From: Paracoccus sp. TOH
Lineage (GTDB): Bacteria > Pseudomonadota > Alphaproteobacteria > Rhodobacterales > Rhodobacteraceae
Direction: 5' to 3'
NCBI RefSeq assembly: GCF_030388245.1
Contig: NZ_CP098360.1
Span: 788,001-852,000 of the forward strand
Length of the DNA stretch: 64,000 bases
A program made the translations under genes and the position numbers. The notes under the pieces are model-generated. The model was not told the DNA's origin and did no database searches. It was given only the letters and a program-made list of their open reading frames with translations. How positions within the stretch are numbered: the stretch's first letter is position 1; each line of letters opens with the position of its first letter. Below, one piece after another: positions 27,065 to 36,398 of the stretch.

Positions 27065-29599
27065 ATGCCCTATGATCCCGCAATCAGCGAACCGCGCTGG
27101 CAAAAGGCGTGGGACCAGGCCGACACGTTCCGCGCGGTGCGGGACGAGCGGCCCAAATATTACGTCCTGGAAATGTTCCCCTATCCTTCGGGGCGCATCC
27201 ATATGGGCCATGTCCGCAATTACACGATGGGCGACGTGGTGGCCCGCTTCAAACGCGCGCAGGGCTTTTCGGTGCTGCACCCGATGGGCTGGGACGCCTT
27301 CGGCATGCCGGCCGAGAACGCCGCCATGGAGCAGGGCGGCCATCCGCGCGACTGGACCTATGGCAATATCGCCACCATGCGCGGCCAGCTGAAGCCCTTG
27401 GGCCTGTCCATCGACTGGAGCCGCGAATTCGCCACCTGCGACGATGCCTATGTGGCCCAGCAGCAGGCGCTGTTCCTGGACATGCTGGACGCCGGGCTGA
27501 TCACCCGCAAGTCGGCGCAGGTGAACTGGGATCCGGTCGACATGACGGTTCTGGCCAACGAGCAGGTGATCGACGGCAAGGGCTGGCGATCCGGCGCCGC
27601 GGTCGAGCGCAAGGAGCTGACGCAGTGGTTCTTCAAGATCTCGGACTACTCGGACGAGCTGCTGACCGCGCTGGACGGGCTGGACGGCTGGCCGGAAAAG
27701 GTGCGGCTGATGCAGGCGAACTGGATCGGCAAGTCGCGCGGGCTGCAATTCCGCTTTGATACCGTCGACCTGCCGGATTTCCCGCAGATCGAGGTCTATA
27801 CCACCCGGCCCGACACGCTGATGGGCGCGAGTTTCGTGGCGCTGTCGCCGGACCACCCGCTGGTCAAGGCGCTGGCGGCTTCGGACCCGACAGTCGCGGC
27901 TTTTGTCGAAGAATGCCGCAAGATCGGCACCACCGAGGAAGCCATCGAGACCGCGCCGAAGCTGGGCTTCGACACCGGCCTGACCGTGCGCCACCCGCTG
28001 GACCCGGATTGGCAACTGCCGATCTGGATCGCGAATTTCGTGCTGATGGATTACGGCACCGGCGCGATCTTCGGCTCTCCGGCGCATGACGAGCGCGACC
28101 ACGAGTTTGCGACGAAATACGGGCTGCCGATCCGCGCCACCTTCGGCGACAAGGGCATGACGCTGGAACAGGCCGATGCGCTGGTGGCGAAAGCGCCCTT
28201 TGTGCCGCTGAAATCCGACACCGTGAGCTATGTGCGCGGCTTTGCCGGCCCGGCCGACCAGACCGGCGAGGCGGCGGTGGATGCCGCCATCGCCCATGCC
28301 GAGGCCAAGGGCTATGGCGAGGGCGTGACGAAATTCCGCCTGCGCGACTGGGGCATCTCGCGGCAGCGCTATTGGGGCTGCCCGATTCCCGTGGTGCATT
28401 GCGAAAAATGCGGCACCGTGCCCGAGGCCAAGGCGAACCTGCCGGTGCTGCTGCCGCAGGACGTCAGCTTCGACGTGCCCGGCAACCCGCTGGACCGCCA
28501 CCCGACCTGGCGCAACGCCGCCTGCCCGCAATGCGGCGGCCCGGCCCGGCGCGAGACCGACACCATGGACACCTTCGTCGATTCGTCCTGGTATTACGCC
28601 CGCTTCACCTCGCCCCATGCCGCGGTGCCGACCGACCGGCCCGAGACCGACTACTGGATGAACGTGGACCAGTATATCGGCGGCATCGAGCACGCGATCC
28701 TGCACCTGCTCTATTCGCGCTTCTTCGCCCGGGCGATGGTCAAGACCGGCCACCTGCCCGAAAGCGCCAAGGAGCCGTTCGATGCGCTGTTCACCCAGGG
28801 CATGGTCACGCACGAGATCTACATGACCCGCGACGCGCGCGGCCGGCCGGTCTATCACCTGCCCGAGGACGTGACCGACGGCAAGCTGGCCGACGGCACC
28901 GCGGTCGAGATCATCCCCTCGGCCAAGATGTCGAAATCCAAGAAGAACGTCGTCGATCCGGTCAATATCGTCGCCAATTTCGGCGCCGACACCGCGCGCT
29001 GGTTCATGCTTTCGGACAGCCCGCCCGAGCGCGACGTGGAATGGACCGCCGCCGGGGCCGAGGCCGCGAATCGCTTCTTGGCCCGGGTCTGGCGGCTGGC
29101 CGACGAGATCCCCGAGGGCGGCGACGATCCGGACCTGCTGCGCGCCGCGCATCGCGCCATCGACGAGGTGACGAAATCCATCGAGGGCTTCGCCTTCAAC
29201 AAGGCCGTAGCCAAGCTCTACGAGCTGGCGAACGCCATCGGCAAGTCGGGCGCAGGCGGCGAAAGCCGGGGCGCGGCGCTGCGCATCCTCGCGCAGCTTC
29301 TGGCGCCGATGGTGCCGCATCTGGCCGAAGAGGTCTGGGCCAAGGCCGGTGGCCAGGGCATGGTGGTCGATGCCGCCTGGCCCAAGGCGGATCCGGCGCT
29401 GCTGGTCTCGGATTCGGTGGTGCTGCCGATCCAGATCAACGGCAAGCGCCGGGCCGAGATCGAGGTGCCCAAGGACATGCCCAAGGAAGAAATCGAGGCC
29501 ATCGTGCTGGCCGACGAGACCGTGCAGCGCTTCATGGAGGGGCAGGCGCCCAAGAAGCTGATCGTGGTGCCGGGGCGGATCGTCAATGTCGTGGTCTAG
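27065..29599 (+). CDS. leuS: Leucyl-tRNA synthetase
   Basis: Charges tRNA-Leu with leucine in the cytoplasm. The class I enzyme has 844 residues, the usual bacterial length. The HIGH motif is HMGH at 46-49 and the KMSKS motif is intact at 621-625. The editing domain inserted between them includes the [14 protein letters not shown] loop and the [20 protein letters not shown] region with the editing aspartate. The zinc-type CxxC pairs (HCEKCG and CPQCG) are present. The stop overlaps the start of lptE by 14 bases, so leuS, lptE and holA form one operon. Confidence 0.98.
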   Translation: MPYDPAISEPRWQKAWDQADTFRAVRDERPKYYVLEMFPYPSGRIHMGHVRNYTMGDVVARFKRAQGFSVLHPMGWDAFGMPAENAAMEQGGHPRDWTYGNIATMRGQLKPLGLSIDWSREFATCDDAYVAQQQALFLDMLDAGLITRKSAQVNWDPVDMTVLANEQVIDGKGWRSGAAVERKELTQWFFKISDYSDELLTALDGLDGWPEKVRLMQANWIGKSRGLQFRFDTVDLPDFPQIEVYTTRPDTLMGASFVALSPDHPLVKALAASDPTVAAFVEECRKIGTTEEAIETAPKLGFDTGLTVRHPLDPDWQLPIWIANFVLMDYGTGAIFGSPAHDERDHEFATKYGLPIRATFGDKGMTLEQADALVAKAPFVPLKSDTVSYVRGFAGPADQTGEAAVDAAIAHAEAKGYGEGVTKFRLRDWGISRQRYWGCPIPVVHCEKCGTVPEAKANLPVLLPQDVSFDVPGNPLDRHPTWRNAACPQCGGPARRETDTMDTFVDSSWYYARFTSPHAAVPTDRPETDYWMNVDQYIGGIEHAILHLLYSRFFARAMVKTGHLPESAKEPFDALFTQGMVTHEIYMTRDARGRPVYHLPEDVTDGKLADGTAVEIIPSAKMSKSKKNVVDPVNIVANFGADTARWFMLSDSPPERDVEWTAAGAEAANRFLARVWRLADEIPEGGDDPDLLRAAHRAIDEVTKSIEGFAFNKAVAKLYELANAIGKSGAGGESRGAALRILAQLLAPMVPHLAEEVWAKAGGQGMVVDAAWPKADPALLVSDSVVLPIQINGKRRAEIEVPKDMPKEEIEAIVLADETVQRFMEGQAPKKLIVVPGRIVNVVV

Positions 29600-30071
29600 G
29601 CGCAGCGTGATCCTGGCCGGGCTGGCGCTGGCCGCCTGCGGCTTCTCGCCGGTCTACGGGCCGGACGGCACCGGAACCCGGCTTTTCGGCCAGATCCGCA
29701 CCGCCGATCCGCGCACGCCCGACGATTTCAGCTTCGCCGGCCGCATCGCCGAGCGGCTGGGCCCCGAGGCCGAGGCGCGCTTCCTGCTCGACTATCGGCT
29801 GCGCATCGCCGTGGTGCCGCAGGCGATCACCCCGGACGAGGTGACGACGCGCTATGCGCTGAACGGCACCGCCGAATTCACCCTGACCGAGGCCGCGACC
29901 GGCCGCGAGGTGACGCGCGGACAGGTCAGCAGCTTCACCTCCTATTCCACCACCGGCACCACCATCGCCACCATGGCCGCCGAACAGGACGCGCATGAGC
30001 GGCTGGCGCGGATGCTGGCCGACCAGGTGGTGACGCGGCTGATCGCCGTGGACCCGGCCGCTGTTCCATGA
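29586..30071 (+). CDS. lptE: LPS-assembly lipoprotein LptE
   Basis: The outer-membrane plug lipoprotein that works with LptD to insert lipopolysaccharide. It has 161 residues with a lipoprotein signal (LAGLALAAC, lipid cysteine at about 19) followed by [10 protein letters not shown], the typical start of alphaproteobacterial LptE. The rest is weakly conserved, with [12 protein letters not shown] and [19 protein letters not shown], consistent with the family. It begins inside the end of leuS and its own stop overlaps the start of holA (ATGA), the usual gene order in this group. Confidence 0.85.
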   Translation: MSWSRRSVILAGLALAACGFSPVYGPDGTGTRLFGQIRTADPRTPDDFSFAGRIAERLGPEAEARFLLDYRLRIAVVPQAITPDEVTTRYALNGTAEFTLTEAATGREVTRGQVSSFTSYSTTGTTIATMAAEQDAHERLARMLADQVVTRLIAVDPAAVP

Positions 30072-31096
30072 TCCTGAAGGGCGCCGAGATCGGACGCTAC
30101 CTGGCGCGGCCCGATCCGACGCGCCCGGCGCTGCTGATCCATGGCCAGGACGCCATGCGCGTGGCGCTGAAGCGGGCCGAGGCGGTCAAGGCGCTGGTCG
30201 GACCCGGCGCCGAGGAGGAGATGCGCCTGACCCGCATCCCCGGCGCCGATCTGCGCAAGGATCCGGCGGCGCTGCTGGATGCGGTGAAAGCGGTGGGCTT
30301 CTTTCCCGGCCAGCGCGTGGTGCTGGTCGACGACGCGCCGGACGCCGCGGCGCCCGCCATCGCTGCGGCCATCGCGGAATGGAAAAGCGGCGATGCGGTG
30401 GTCGTGGTGGCGGCCGGCGGGCTCGGCAAGTCCTCGGCGCTGCGCAAGCTCTTCGAGCCGCATCCCGCCGCCGTGGCCGCGCCGATCTATGACGACCCGC
30501 CCGGCGAGGAGGAGATCGGCCGCTGGCTGCATGACGCCGGCCTGCGCGAGGTGCCGCGCGACGCGATGCGCGACCTGATGGCGCTGTCGCGCGCGCTGGA
30601 CCCCGGCGATTTCCGCCAGACGGTGGCAAAGATCGGGCTTTACAAGCATGGCGACCCGGCGCCGCTGACCCCGGCCGAGATCGCCGCGCTGGCGCCCGCC
30701 ACCATCGAGGCCGAGGTCGACGAGCTGATCGACTGCGTGGCCGAGGGCCGGGCGCGCGAATTCGCCACGCTGATGCGGCGCATCGAGGGGCAGGGCATCG
30801 CGCCGGTGACGCTCTGCATCGCGGCGCTGCGGCATTTCCGGGCGCTGCATGCCGGGGCCTCGGACCCCGGCGGGCCGGGTGCGGGGTTTTCGCGGCTGCG
30901 GCCGCCGGTTTTCGGTCCGCGCCGCGACCGGATGATCCGGCAGGCCCAGGACTGGGGCATGCGGGCGCTGGAGGATGCCATCCACCAGCTGATCGAGACC
31001 GACCTGGTGCTGCGCTCCTCCTCGCGGGCGCCGGCCATGGCGCTGATGGAGCGGATGCTGCTGCGGCTGTGCATGATGCCGCGGGGCGGGCGGTGA
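30068..31096 (+). CDS. holA: DNA polymerase III subunit delta
   Basis: The delta subunit of the clamp loader, which opens the beta clamp. It has 342 residues. The N-terminal part LIHGQDAMRVALKRAEAVKAL and FFPGQRVVLVDDAPDAAAPAI matches HolA, as does IGRWLHDAGLREVPRDAMRDLMAL followed by DPGDFRQTVAKIGLY in the middle. The C-terminal domain has DRMIRQAQDWGMRALEDAIHQLIETDL. It is coupled to lptE by ATGA, and its stop overlaps the GTG start of the flavoprotein gene downstream. Confidence 0.93.
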   Translation: MILKGAEIGRYLARPDPTRPALLIHGQDAMRVALKRAEAVKALVGPGAEEEMRLTRIPGADLRKDPAALLDAVKAVGFFPGQRVVLVDDAPDAAAPAIAAAIAEWKSGDAVVVVAAGGLGKSSALRKLFEPHPAAVAAPIYDDPPGEEEIGRWLHDAGLREVPRDAMRDLMALSRALDPGDFRQTVAKIGLYKHGDPAPLTPAEIAALAPATIEAEVDELIDCVAEGRAREFATLMRRIEGQGIAPVTLCIAALRHFRALHAGASDPGGPGAGFSRLRPPVFGPRRDRMIRQAQDWGMRALEDAIHQLIETDLVLRSSSRAPAMALMERMLLRLCMMPRGGR

Positions 31097-32301
31097 GCGA
31101 GGCGGTCGAGGCGCTGGTGATCGGCGCCGGGCCGGCCGGGCTGATGGCGGCCGAGGCGCTGGCCGGGCAGGGCGCGCGGGTGGTTCTGGCCGAGGCCATG
31201 CCGACCCCGGCGCGCAAGTTCCTGATGGCGGGGAAATCCGGGCTGAACCTGACGCGGGACCAGCCGCGCGCCGCCTTCTTCGCGCATTATGGTGGCGCTG
31301 CCCCCGGCCTTCGGCCTCCCCCGGGGGATTTGGAAAACGGTGAAATGGGGCCGGCCGAGGTCATGACCTGGGCGCGCGGGCTGGGGATAGAGCTGTTCGT
31401 GGGATCGACGGGGCGGGTGTTTCCCGTCGGCATGAAGGCCTCGCCGCTGCTCAGGGCCTGGCTGGCGCGGCTGGCCGGGCTGGGGGTCGGGCTGCGGACG
31501 CGCTGGCGCTGGAGCGGCTTTGACGGCGACGACTGGCGCTTCGAGGCGCCGGGCGGGATCGAGCGCCTGCGCCCGCAGGTCGTGGTGCTGGCGCTGGGAG
31601 GGGCGAGCTGGCCGGGGCTGGGTTCGGACGCGGCCTGGGTGCCGTGGCTTCGCGACAGGGGCGTCGCGGTGGTGCCGTTCCGACCGGCGAACATGGGCTT
31701 CCGAGTCGCCTGGTCGGCGGAGATGGCGCGGCATTTCGGCCAGGCGGTGAAGGGCGTGGCGCTGCAGGTCGCGGGCCGGGTCGGACGCGGCGAATGGGTG
31801 ATCAGCGCCGCCGGGGTCGAGGGCGGCGGGATCTACGAGGTCGCGGCCGCGATGCGCGACGGGGCCGAGGCTTTCGTCGATCTGGCCCCGGATGTCGCGC
31901 CGGAGGAGTTGGCGCGGCGCTTCGCCCGGGTCCCGGCCAGGCTCTCGGTCGGCAACCGGCTGCGGCGGGTGCTGGGCGATCCGGTCCGGGCGGCGCTGCT
32001 GCTGGAATGGGGCCGGCCGCTGCCCGCCGAACCCGCGCGGCTGGCGGCGCGCGCCAAGGCGCTGCGGCTGCGGCACGAGGGGCCGATGGCGATCGAGCGG
32101 GCGATTTCCTCGGCCGGCGGCATCGCCGCCGACAGCCTGAGCGCGACGCTGGAGCTGAAGGCGCTGCCCGGGGTCTTTGCCGCCGGCGAGATGCTGGACT
32201 GGGAGGCGCCGACCGGCGGCTATCTGCTGACCGGCTGCCTTGCCACCGGGCGCCGGGCCGGCCGGGGCGCCGCCGCCTATCTGGCCGCGGCGCGCAGATA
32301 G
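31093..32301 (+). CDS. TIGR03862/HI0933-like FAD-dependent oxidoreductase
   Basis: A 402-residue flavoprotein. The FAD-binding start EALVIGAGPAGLMAAEALAG, the segment FLMAGKSGLNLTRD, FVGSTGRVFPVGMKASPLL, and the end VFAAGEMLDWEAPTGGYLLTGCLATG are those of the TIGR03862 family, whose physiological substrate is unknown. The start is a GTG overlapping the holA stop. The gene carries, without a frame break, a palindromic element that encodes about 19 residues (around GLRPPPGDLENGEMG) between YGG and the next conserved part. The 3' end overlaps the convergent GST gene by 25 bases. Confidence 0.85.
   Translation: MSEAVEALVIGAGPAGLMAAEALAGQGARVVLAEAMPTPARKFLMAGKSGLNLTRDQPRAAFFAHYGGAAPGLRPPPGDLENGEMGPAEVMTWARGLGIELFVGSTGRVFPVGMKASPLLRAWLARLAGLGVGLRTRWRWSGFDGDDWRFEAPGGIERLRPQVVVLALGGASWPGLGSDAAWVPWLRDRGVAVVPFRPANMGFRVAWSAEMARHFGQAVKGVALQVAGRVGRGEWVISAAGVEGGGIYEVAAAMRDGAEAFVDLAPDVAPEELARRFARVPARLSVGNRLRRVLGDPVRAALLLEWGRPLPAEPARLAARAKALRLRHEGPMAIERAISSAGGIAADSLSATLELKALPGVFAAGEMLDWEAPTGGYLLTGCLATGRRAGRGAAAYLAAARR
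31294..31350. repeat. Palindromic GC-rich element inside the flavoprotein gene
   Basis: The element contains GGCC-TTC-GGCC (31306-31316) next to a perfect CCCCCGGGGG (31318-31327), so that CCCCC at 31301-31305 can pair with the GGGGG. An A-rich tail (TTTGGAAAACGGTGAAAT) follows. It looks like an intergenic REP-type repeat of Rhodobacterales but lies in frame within a gene. No second copy was found in the window. Confidence 0.6.
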
Positions 32302-32864
32302 GCCGGGCGGGCGCGCATGCGGTCCAGATAATCGGTCAGCCGGTGCTCGGTGATCGGGAAGCGCGCCGTCAGCGCCCAGGTCAGGCAATGCGCCAGGATG
32401 ATGTCGGGCACCGTCATGTGCTCGCCCATCAGAAAGCCGCCATCGGCCATGCGATGCACCAGGGTGCGCTGGCTGCGCTCGAATTCCCAGCGCAGGGTGT
32501 TCTTGATCGCCGCCAGCCGCATCTCCTCGGGCAGCACGAAGCTGTGGCGCGCCGCCAGCCACAGGGCGGCGTCGAACTCGTCCAGCACGAATTGCGTCAG
32601 GCTGTCCTGCCGCGCCCGGTCCAGCGTTCCGGCCGGATGGGTCAGCGCCCCGTGCTTGTCGGCGAGATAGGTCAGGATGGCGGTGGAATCGGTGATCGGC
32701 GTGCCGTCCACGATCAGCACCGGCACCTTGCCCGCCGGGTTGAAGGGCGTCACCCGCTCGCTATGCGGGTTGACCGGCACATGCTCATAAGGCTGGCCCA
32801 GTTCCTCGAGCAACCAGAGCACCCGCATGGCGCGGCTGCGTGCAGTTCCAATGACCTGATACAT
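32277..32864 (-). CDS. Glutathione S-transferase family protein
   Basis: A 195-residue GST-like protein. The thioredoxin-fold half (about 1-75) has the ARSRAMRVLWLLEELGQPYE start with the active-site-type serine/arginine region and the cis-proline segment GKVPVLIVDGTPITDSTAIL, which binds glutathione. The helical half follows, with VPDIILAHCLTWA in the typical position (VxDIxLAH). The substrate is unknown. The ATG was chosen where MYQVIG begins, far downstream of an open frame that reads antisense through the MFS gene. It is convergent with the flavoprotein gene and divergent from the MFS gene. Confidence 0.88.
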   Translation of the reverse strand: MYQVIGTARSRAMRVLWLLEELGQPYEHVPVNPHSERVTPFNPAGKVPVLIVDGTPITDSTAILTYLADKHGALTHPAGTLDRARQDSLTQFVLDEFDAALWLAARHSFVLPEEMRLAAIKNTLRWEFERSQRTLVHRMADGGFLMGEHMTVPDIILAHCLTWALTARFPITEHRLTDYLDRMRARPAYLRAAAR

Positions 32865-32984
32865 GGACAGCCCCTTGCGGTTGACGAGGCCAAGGCTAGC
32901 GCCCGGCCGCGCCCCGCGCAATGAGCGCCATTGACGCCGCCTGCACCCCGGCGCAGGAATGGCCGGCCGGAGAGAGGAAAAGCC

Positions 32985-34229
32985 ATGTCCGCCAGCACAC
33001 GCGCGCCGCTGTTCACCGCCGTCCTGGTCGGCGGCTCGATCATCCTGCTGATCAATTTCGCCCTGCGCGCCAGTTTCGGCGTCTTCCAGATCCCCATCGC
33101 GCAGGAATTCGGCTGGCCGCGCTCCGAGTTCAGCCTGGCCATCGCCATCCAGAACCTGGCCTGGGGCATCGGCCAGCCGATCTTCGGCGCACTGGCCGAG
33201 CGCTGGGGCGACCGCTGGTCGGTGATCATCGGCGCCTTCCTCTATTCCGCCGGGCTGATCCTGACCGCCTATGCCACGGACCCGCTGACCGTGCAGCTTC
33301 TGGAGGTGATCGTCGGCTTCGGCATCGCCGGCACCGGCTTCGGCGTCATCCTGGCGGTGATCGGCCGCGCCGCCAGCGACGAGAACCGCAGCCTGGCGCT
33401 GGGGATCGGCACCGCCGCCGGCTCGGCCGGGCAGGTCTTCGGCGCGCCCCTGGCCGAGGTGCTGCTGATGCATTACCCGTGGCAGAGCGTGTTCGTCATC
33501 TTCGGGGTGATCGTGCTGGCCTGCCTGTTCTTCCTGCCCATGCTGGGCGGCGGCAAGCCCGCCAGCCGCGGCGAGCTGGAAGAGAGCCTGGGCTCGGTGC
33601 TGAAGCGGGCCTTCACCGATCCCTCCTATCTGATGATCTTCGCCGGGTTTTTTTCCTGCGGCTACCAGCTCGCGTTCATCACCGCGCATTTCCCCGCCAT
33701 GGTGACCGAGATGTGCGGGCCGATCAGCCCGATGGGCACCCTGGCCAGCATCGGCATCACCACCACCTCGGCGCTTGGCGCCGCCGCCATCTCGCTGATC
33801 GGGCTGGCGAATATCGCCGGGGCGATCTTCGCCGGCTGGCTGGGCAAGCGCTATACCAAGAAATACCTGCTGGCCGGGATCTATACGCTGCGCACCATCG
33901 CCGCCGCCGCCTTCATCCTGACGCCGATCACCCCGACCACGGTCATCGTGTTCTCGCTGGTCATGGGCGGGCTGTGGCTGGCCACCGTGCCGCTGACCTC
34001 GGGCCTGGTCGCCTATATCTACGGGCTGCGCTACATGGGCACGCTTTACGGCTTCGTGTTCCTGAGCCACCAGCTCGGCTCGTTCCTGGGCGTCTGGCTT
34101 GGCGGCAAGATGTATGACGTCTACGGCGACTACACGCTGGTCTGGTGGGTGGGCGTCGGCGTCGGCGCCTTCAGCGCCTTGATCCACCTGCCGGTGCGCG
34201 AGGCGCCCTCGCGGCTGGCCGCCGCCTGA
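32985..34229 (+). CDS. MFS transporter, oxalate/formate-antiporter-like group
   Basis: A 414-residue inner-membrane carrier with twelve predicted membrane helices. The loop after helix 2 is LAERWGDRWSVIIG, the MFS motif A, and helix 1 with FGVFQIPIAQEFGWPRSEFSLAIAI resembles the OFA and monocarboxylate-type MFS proteins. The central loop is short and charged (GGGKPASRGELEESLGSVLKR). The substrate is not evident, though small carboxylates are common for relatives. AGAGAGGAAAAG precedes the ATG. It is divergent from the GST gene, with which it may share control. Confidence 0.85.
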   Translation: MSASTRAPLFTAVLVGGSIILLINFALRASFGVFQIPIAQEFGWPRSEFSLAIAIQNLAWGIGQPIFGALAERWGDRWSVIIGAFLYSAGLILTAYATDPLTVQLLEVIVGFGIAGTGFGVILAVIGRAASDENRSLALGIGTAAGSAGQVFGAPLAEVLLMHYPWQSVFVIFGVIVLACLFFLPMLGGGKPASRGELEESLGSVLKRAFTDPSYLMIFAGFFSCGYQLAFITAHFPAMVTEMCGPISPMGTLASIGITTTSALGAAAISLIGLANIAGAIFAGWLGKRYTKKYLLAGIYTLRTIAAAAFILTPITPTTVIVFSLVMGGLWLATVPLTSGLVAYIYGLRYMGTLYGFVFLSHQLGSFLGVWLGGKMYDVYGDYTLVWWVGVGVGAFSALIHLPVREAPSRLAAA

Positions 34230-34240
34230 TCCGCCGGTTT

Positions 34241-34273
34241 TTGTTTGACCGGTCAATCAACAAACCCTAGCCT
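34241..34273 (+). promoter_or_regulatory. Promoter with an overlapping palindromic operator
   Basis: TTGTTTGACCGGTCAATCAA is a 20-base palindrome with one mismatched pair around a perfect TTGACCGGTCAA core (34245-34256). Its TTGACC is also a -35 element, with TAGCCT exactly 17 bases on. The shape suits a TetR-type repressor that blocks the phosphatase gene. Confidence 0.65.
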
Positions 34274-34319
34274 TCCCGGTCAGGCGCAGAACGCGCCGGC
34301 ACATAACGGGGAGAATTCC

Positions 34320-35117
34320 ATGTTCCACAACCGCCTTGCCCGCCGCCTGATGCTGGGCCTGACCGCATCGGCCCTGCTGGCGCCCGGCCTGACCGCGACC
34401 GCCGCGCTGGCCCAGGACGCCGCGCAGATGCCGCAATGCCAGGTCCGCGAGTTCGCCATGGGCCTGCGCTACCAGCAGCAATCGGCCGAGGTCCGGGCAT
34501 TGCAACTGCAGGCCTATGCGCTGGCCAAGGCCAATCTGCAGGCGGCCATCGCCAAGGCCGAGGACCCCGCGAAACTGGCCGTGGTCACCGACCTGGACGA
34601 GACGGCGATCGACAATACCCCGCTGCTGGTCCGCGACATGCGGGAATGCCATGTCTACGACACCTGGGACACCTGGGGCGACTGGGAGCTGCACGGCAAG
34701 CCGAACGCCATCCCCGGCGCGCTGGAGTTCTTCGACTTCGCCGACAAGGCCGGGGTGGCGATCTATTACGTCTCGGACCGTTTCGGCGAGCCCGAGAACA
34801 AGGCCGCGACCATCGCCACGCTGAAGGAGCTGGGCTTCCCGCAGGTCTCGGACGATCATGTGCTGCTTTACGGCACCTCGAAGGTCGAGCGGCGGGCGGT
34901 GGTGGCCAAGGATCACCAGATCGTGCTGCTGCTGGGCGACACGCTGCATGATTTCGACGGCGCCTTCCACAAGGCGGCGACCGAGGCGAAGCGCGCCGCG
35001 GTGGACGAGAACGCCGCGCATTTCGGCGCCGACTGGATCGTCTTCCCCAACGCCACCTATGGCGAGTGGAGCGAGGCGCCGCTGGCCGCCTGGGACGCGG
35101 CGCTGAAGGTCGAGTGA
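34320..35117 (+). CDS. e(P4)-family secreted acid phosphatase / 5'-nucleotidase
   Basis: A periplasmic HAD-fold phosphatase (class C acid phosphatase, lipoprotein e(P4) family) of 265 residues that would dephosphorylate nucleotides or other phosphate esters. The HAD motif I is VVTDLDETAIDN (Asp91, Asp93), with motif II-like YYVSDRF and motif III/IV in LLLGDTLHDFDGAF. The signal peptide is residues 1-31 (TATAALA before QDAA) and ends in an ordinary AxA site; there is no lipobox cysteine, so the protein should be soluble, unlike the founding lipoprotein. Its promoter lies in a palindromic operator, suggesting repression by a small-molecule sensor. Confidence 0.88.
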   Translation: MFHNRLARRLMLGLTASALLAPGLTATAALAQDAAQMPQCQVREFAMGLRYQQQSAEVRALQLQAYALAKANLQAAIAKAEDPAKLAVVTDLDETAIDNTPLLVRDMRECHVYDTWDTWGDWELHGKPNAIPGALEFFDFADKAGVAIYYVSDRFGEPENKAATIATLKELGFPQVSDDHVLLYGTSKVERRAVVAKDHQIVLLLGDTLHDFDGAFHKAATEAKRAAVDENAAHFGADWIVFPNATYGEWSEAPLAAWDAALKVE

Positions 35118-35198
35118 CGGGCAGGCCGGGGGCTGACCCCGGCTTGCACTTTCCGGCGGCCTGACGCAGCTTTCGCCCGCAAGGGGGACGGGAAAAGT

Positions 35199-36398
35199 AT
35201 GCGCTGGATCATGTCGCCGGGACTGATGTCCCTCGTGCTGGGCTATGCGCTCAGCCAGTTCTACCGGGCCTTCCTGGCGGTGCTTTCGCCGACGCTGCAT
35301 GCCGAGCTGGGGGCGGGGCCGGCCGATCTGGCGCTGTCCTCGGGGCTCTGGTACATCGCCTTCGCCGCCATGCAGCTGCCGGTCGGCTGGGCGCTGGACC
35401 GCTTCGGCCCGCGCGAGGCGGTGTCGGTCCTGCTGGCCGTGGGCGGCGCCGGCGGCGCGCTGGTTTTCGCGCTGGCCCAGGCGCCCTGGCACATCCATGT
35501 CGCCATGGCGCTGCTGGGCATCGGCTGCGCGCCGGTGATGATGGGCAGCTTCTTCATCTTCGCCCGCACCCTGCCGCCCGCTTCGATGAGCGCGGCGGGC
35601 GGCGCGGTGGTCGGGCTCGGTTCGCTCGGCAACATGCTGGGCGCGGCGCCGCTGGTCTGGATCATCGACCAGACCGGCTGGCGCGAGGCCCTGGGCGGCC
35701 TGGCGCTCATCACCCTGGCGGTGTCGCTGGCGATCTTCGCCATCGTCCGCAACCCGGCCAGCCCGGCCGGCAAGCTGCCGCCGGCGCGGCTGCGCGACCT
35801 GCTGGCGGTGCGCGAGCTGCGCTGCATCCTGCCGCTGATGGGCGTGACCTATGCCGCCTCGGCCTGCATCCGCGGGCTCTGGGCCGGGCCTTATCTGGCC
35901 GAGGTGTTCGGCGCCAGCGACTATCGCATCGGCTGGGTGACGCTGGGCATGGGGCTGGCGATGGTGACGGCCAACCTGTCGGTGGGCCGGGTGGTGCGGC
36001 TCATCGGCTCGGACAAGCGGACCTCGGTGGCGAACACGCTGCTGCTTTGCGCGGTGCTGGCGACGCTGTGGCTGGCGCCGGGGGCCAGCCTGTGGCTCTC
36101 CTCGGTGCTGCTGGTCATGGTCTGCATCTCGGACAGCTCCTATTCGCTGATCATGTCGCATGGCCGGGTCTACCTGCCGCATCATCTGGTGGGGCGCGGC
36201 ATCACCTTCATGAACATGGTCTCGATCTCGGGCGTGGGGATCATGCAATTCCTGTCGCGGCCGGTCTATCTGCAAACCTCGGCCGCGCATCCGCCGGCGC
36301 AGGCCTATGGTTACATTTTCCTGTTCTTCCTGATACCTCTGGCCATCGGATTGGTGTTCTACCTGTTCAGCCCCGAGGATCGTCATGCCGGATATTGA
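35199..36398 (+). CDS. MFS transporter in a glycosyltransferase operon
   Basis: A 399-residue inner-membrane transporter with about twelve helices; motif A is VGWALDRFGPREAVS after helix 2. Its N-terminal helix FLSQFYRAFLAVLSPTLHAEL-type segment (SQFYRAFLAVLSPTLHAE) resembles MFS carriers of the nitrate/nitrite or general organic-anion type only loosely, so the substrate is open. Its last 14 bases overlap the start of the GT4 gene, and the GT29 gene is coupled to that, so all three are made together. An export or precursor-uptake role for a surface glycan is a possible reading. Confidence 0.82.
   Translation: MRWIMSPGLMSLVLGYALSQFYRAFLAVLSPTLHAELGAGPADLALSSGLWYIAFAAMQLPVGWALDRFGPREAVSVLLAVGGAGGALVFALAQAPWHIHVAMALLGIGCAPVMMGSFFIFARTLPPASMSAAGGAVVGLGSLGNMLGAAPLVWIIDQTGWREALGGLALITLAVSLAIFAIVRNPASPAGKLPPARLRDLLAVRELRCILPLMGVTYAASACIRGLWAGPYLAEVFGASDYRIGWVTLGMGLAMVTANLSVGRVVRLIGSDKRTSVANTLLLCAVLATLWLAPGASLWLSSVLLVMVCISDSSYSLIMSHGRVYLPHHLVGRGITFMNMVSISGVGIMQFLSRPVYLQTSAAHPPAQAYGYIFLFFLIPLAIGLVFYLFSPEDRHAGY

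Noticed and set aside
24426..27392. A 988-codon rightward frame crossing yggS, the porin and leuS
   Set aside because: It spans several well-supported genes and their intergenic regions, has no ribosome site and no recognisable domain.
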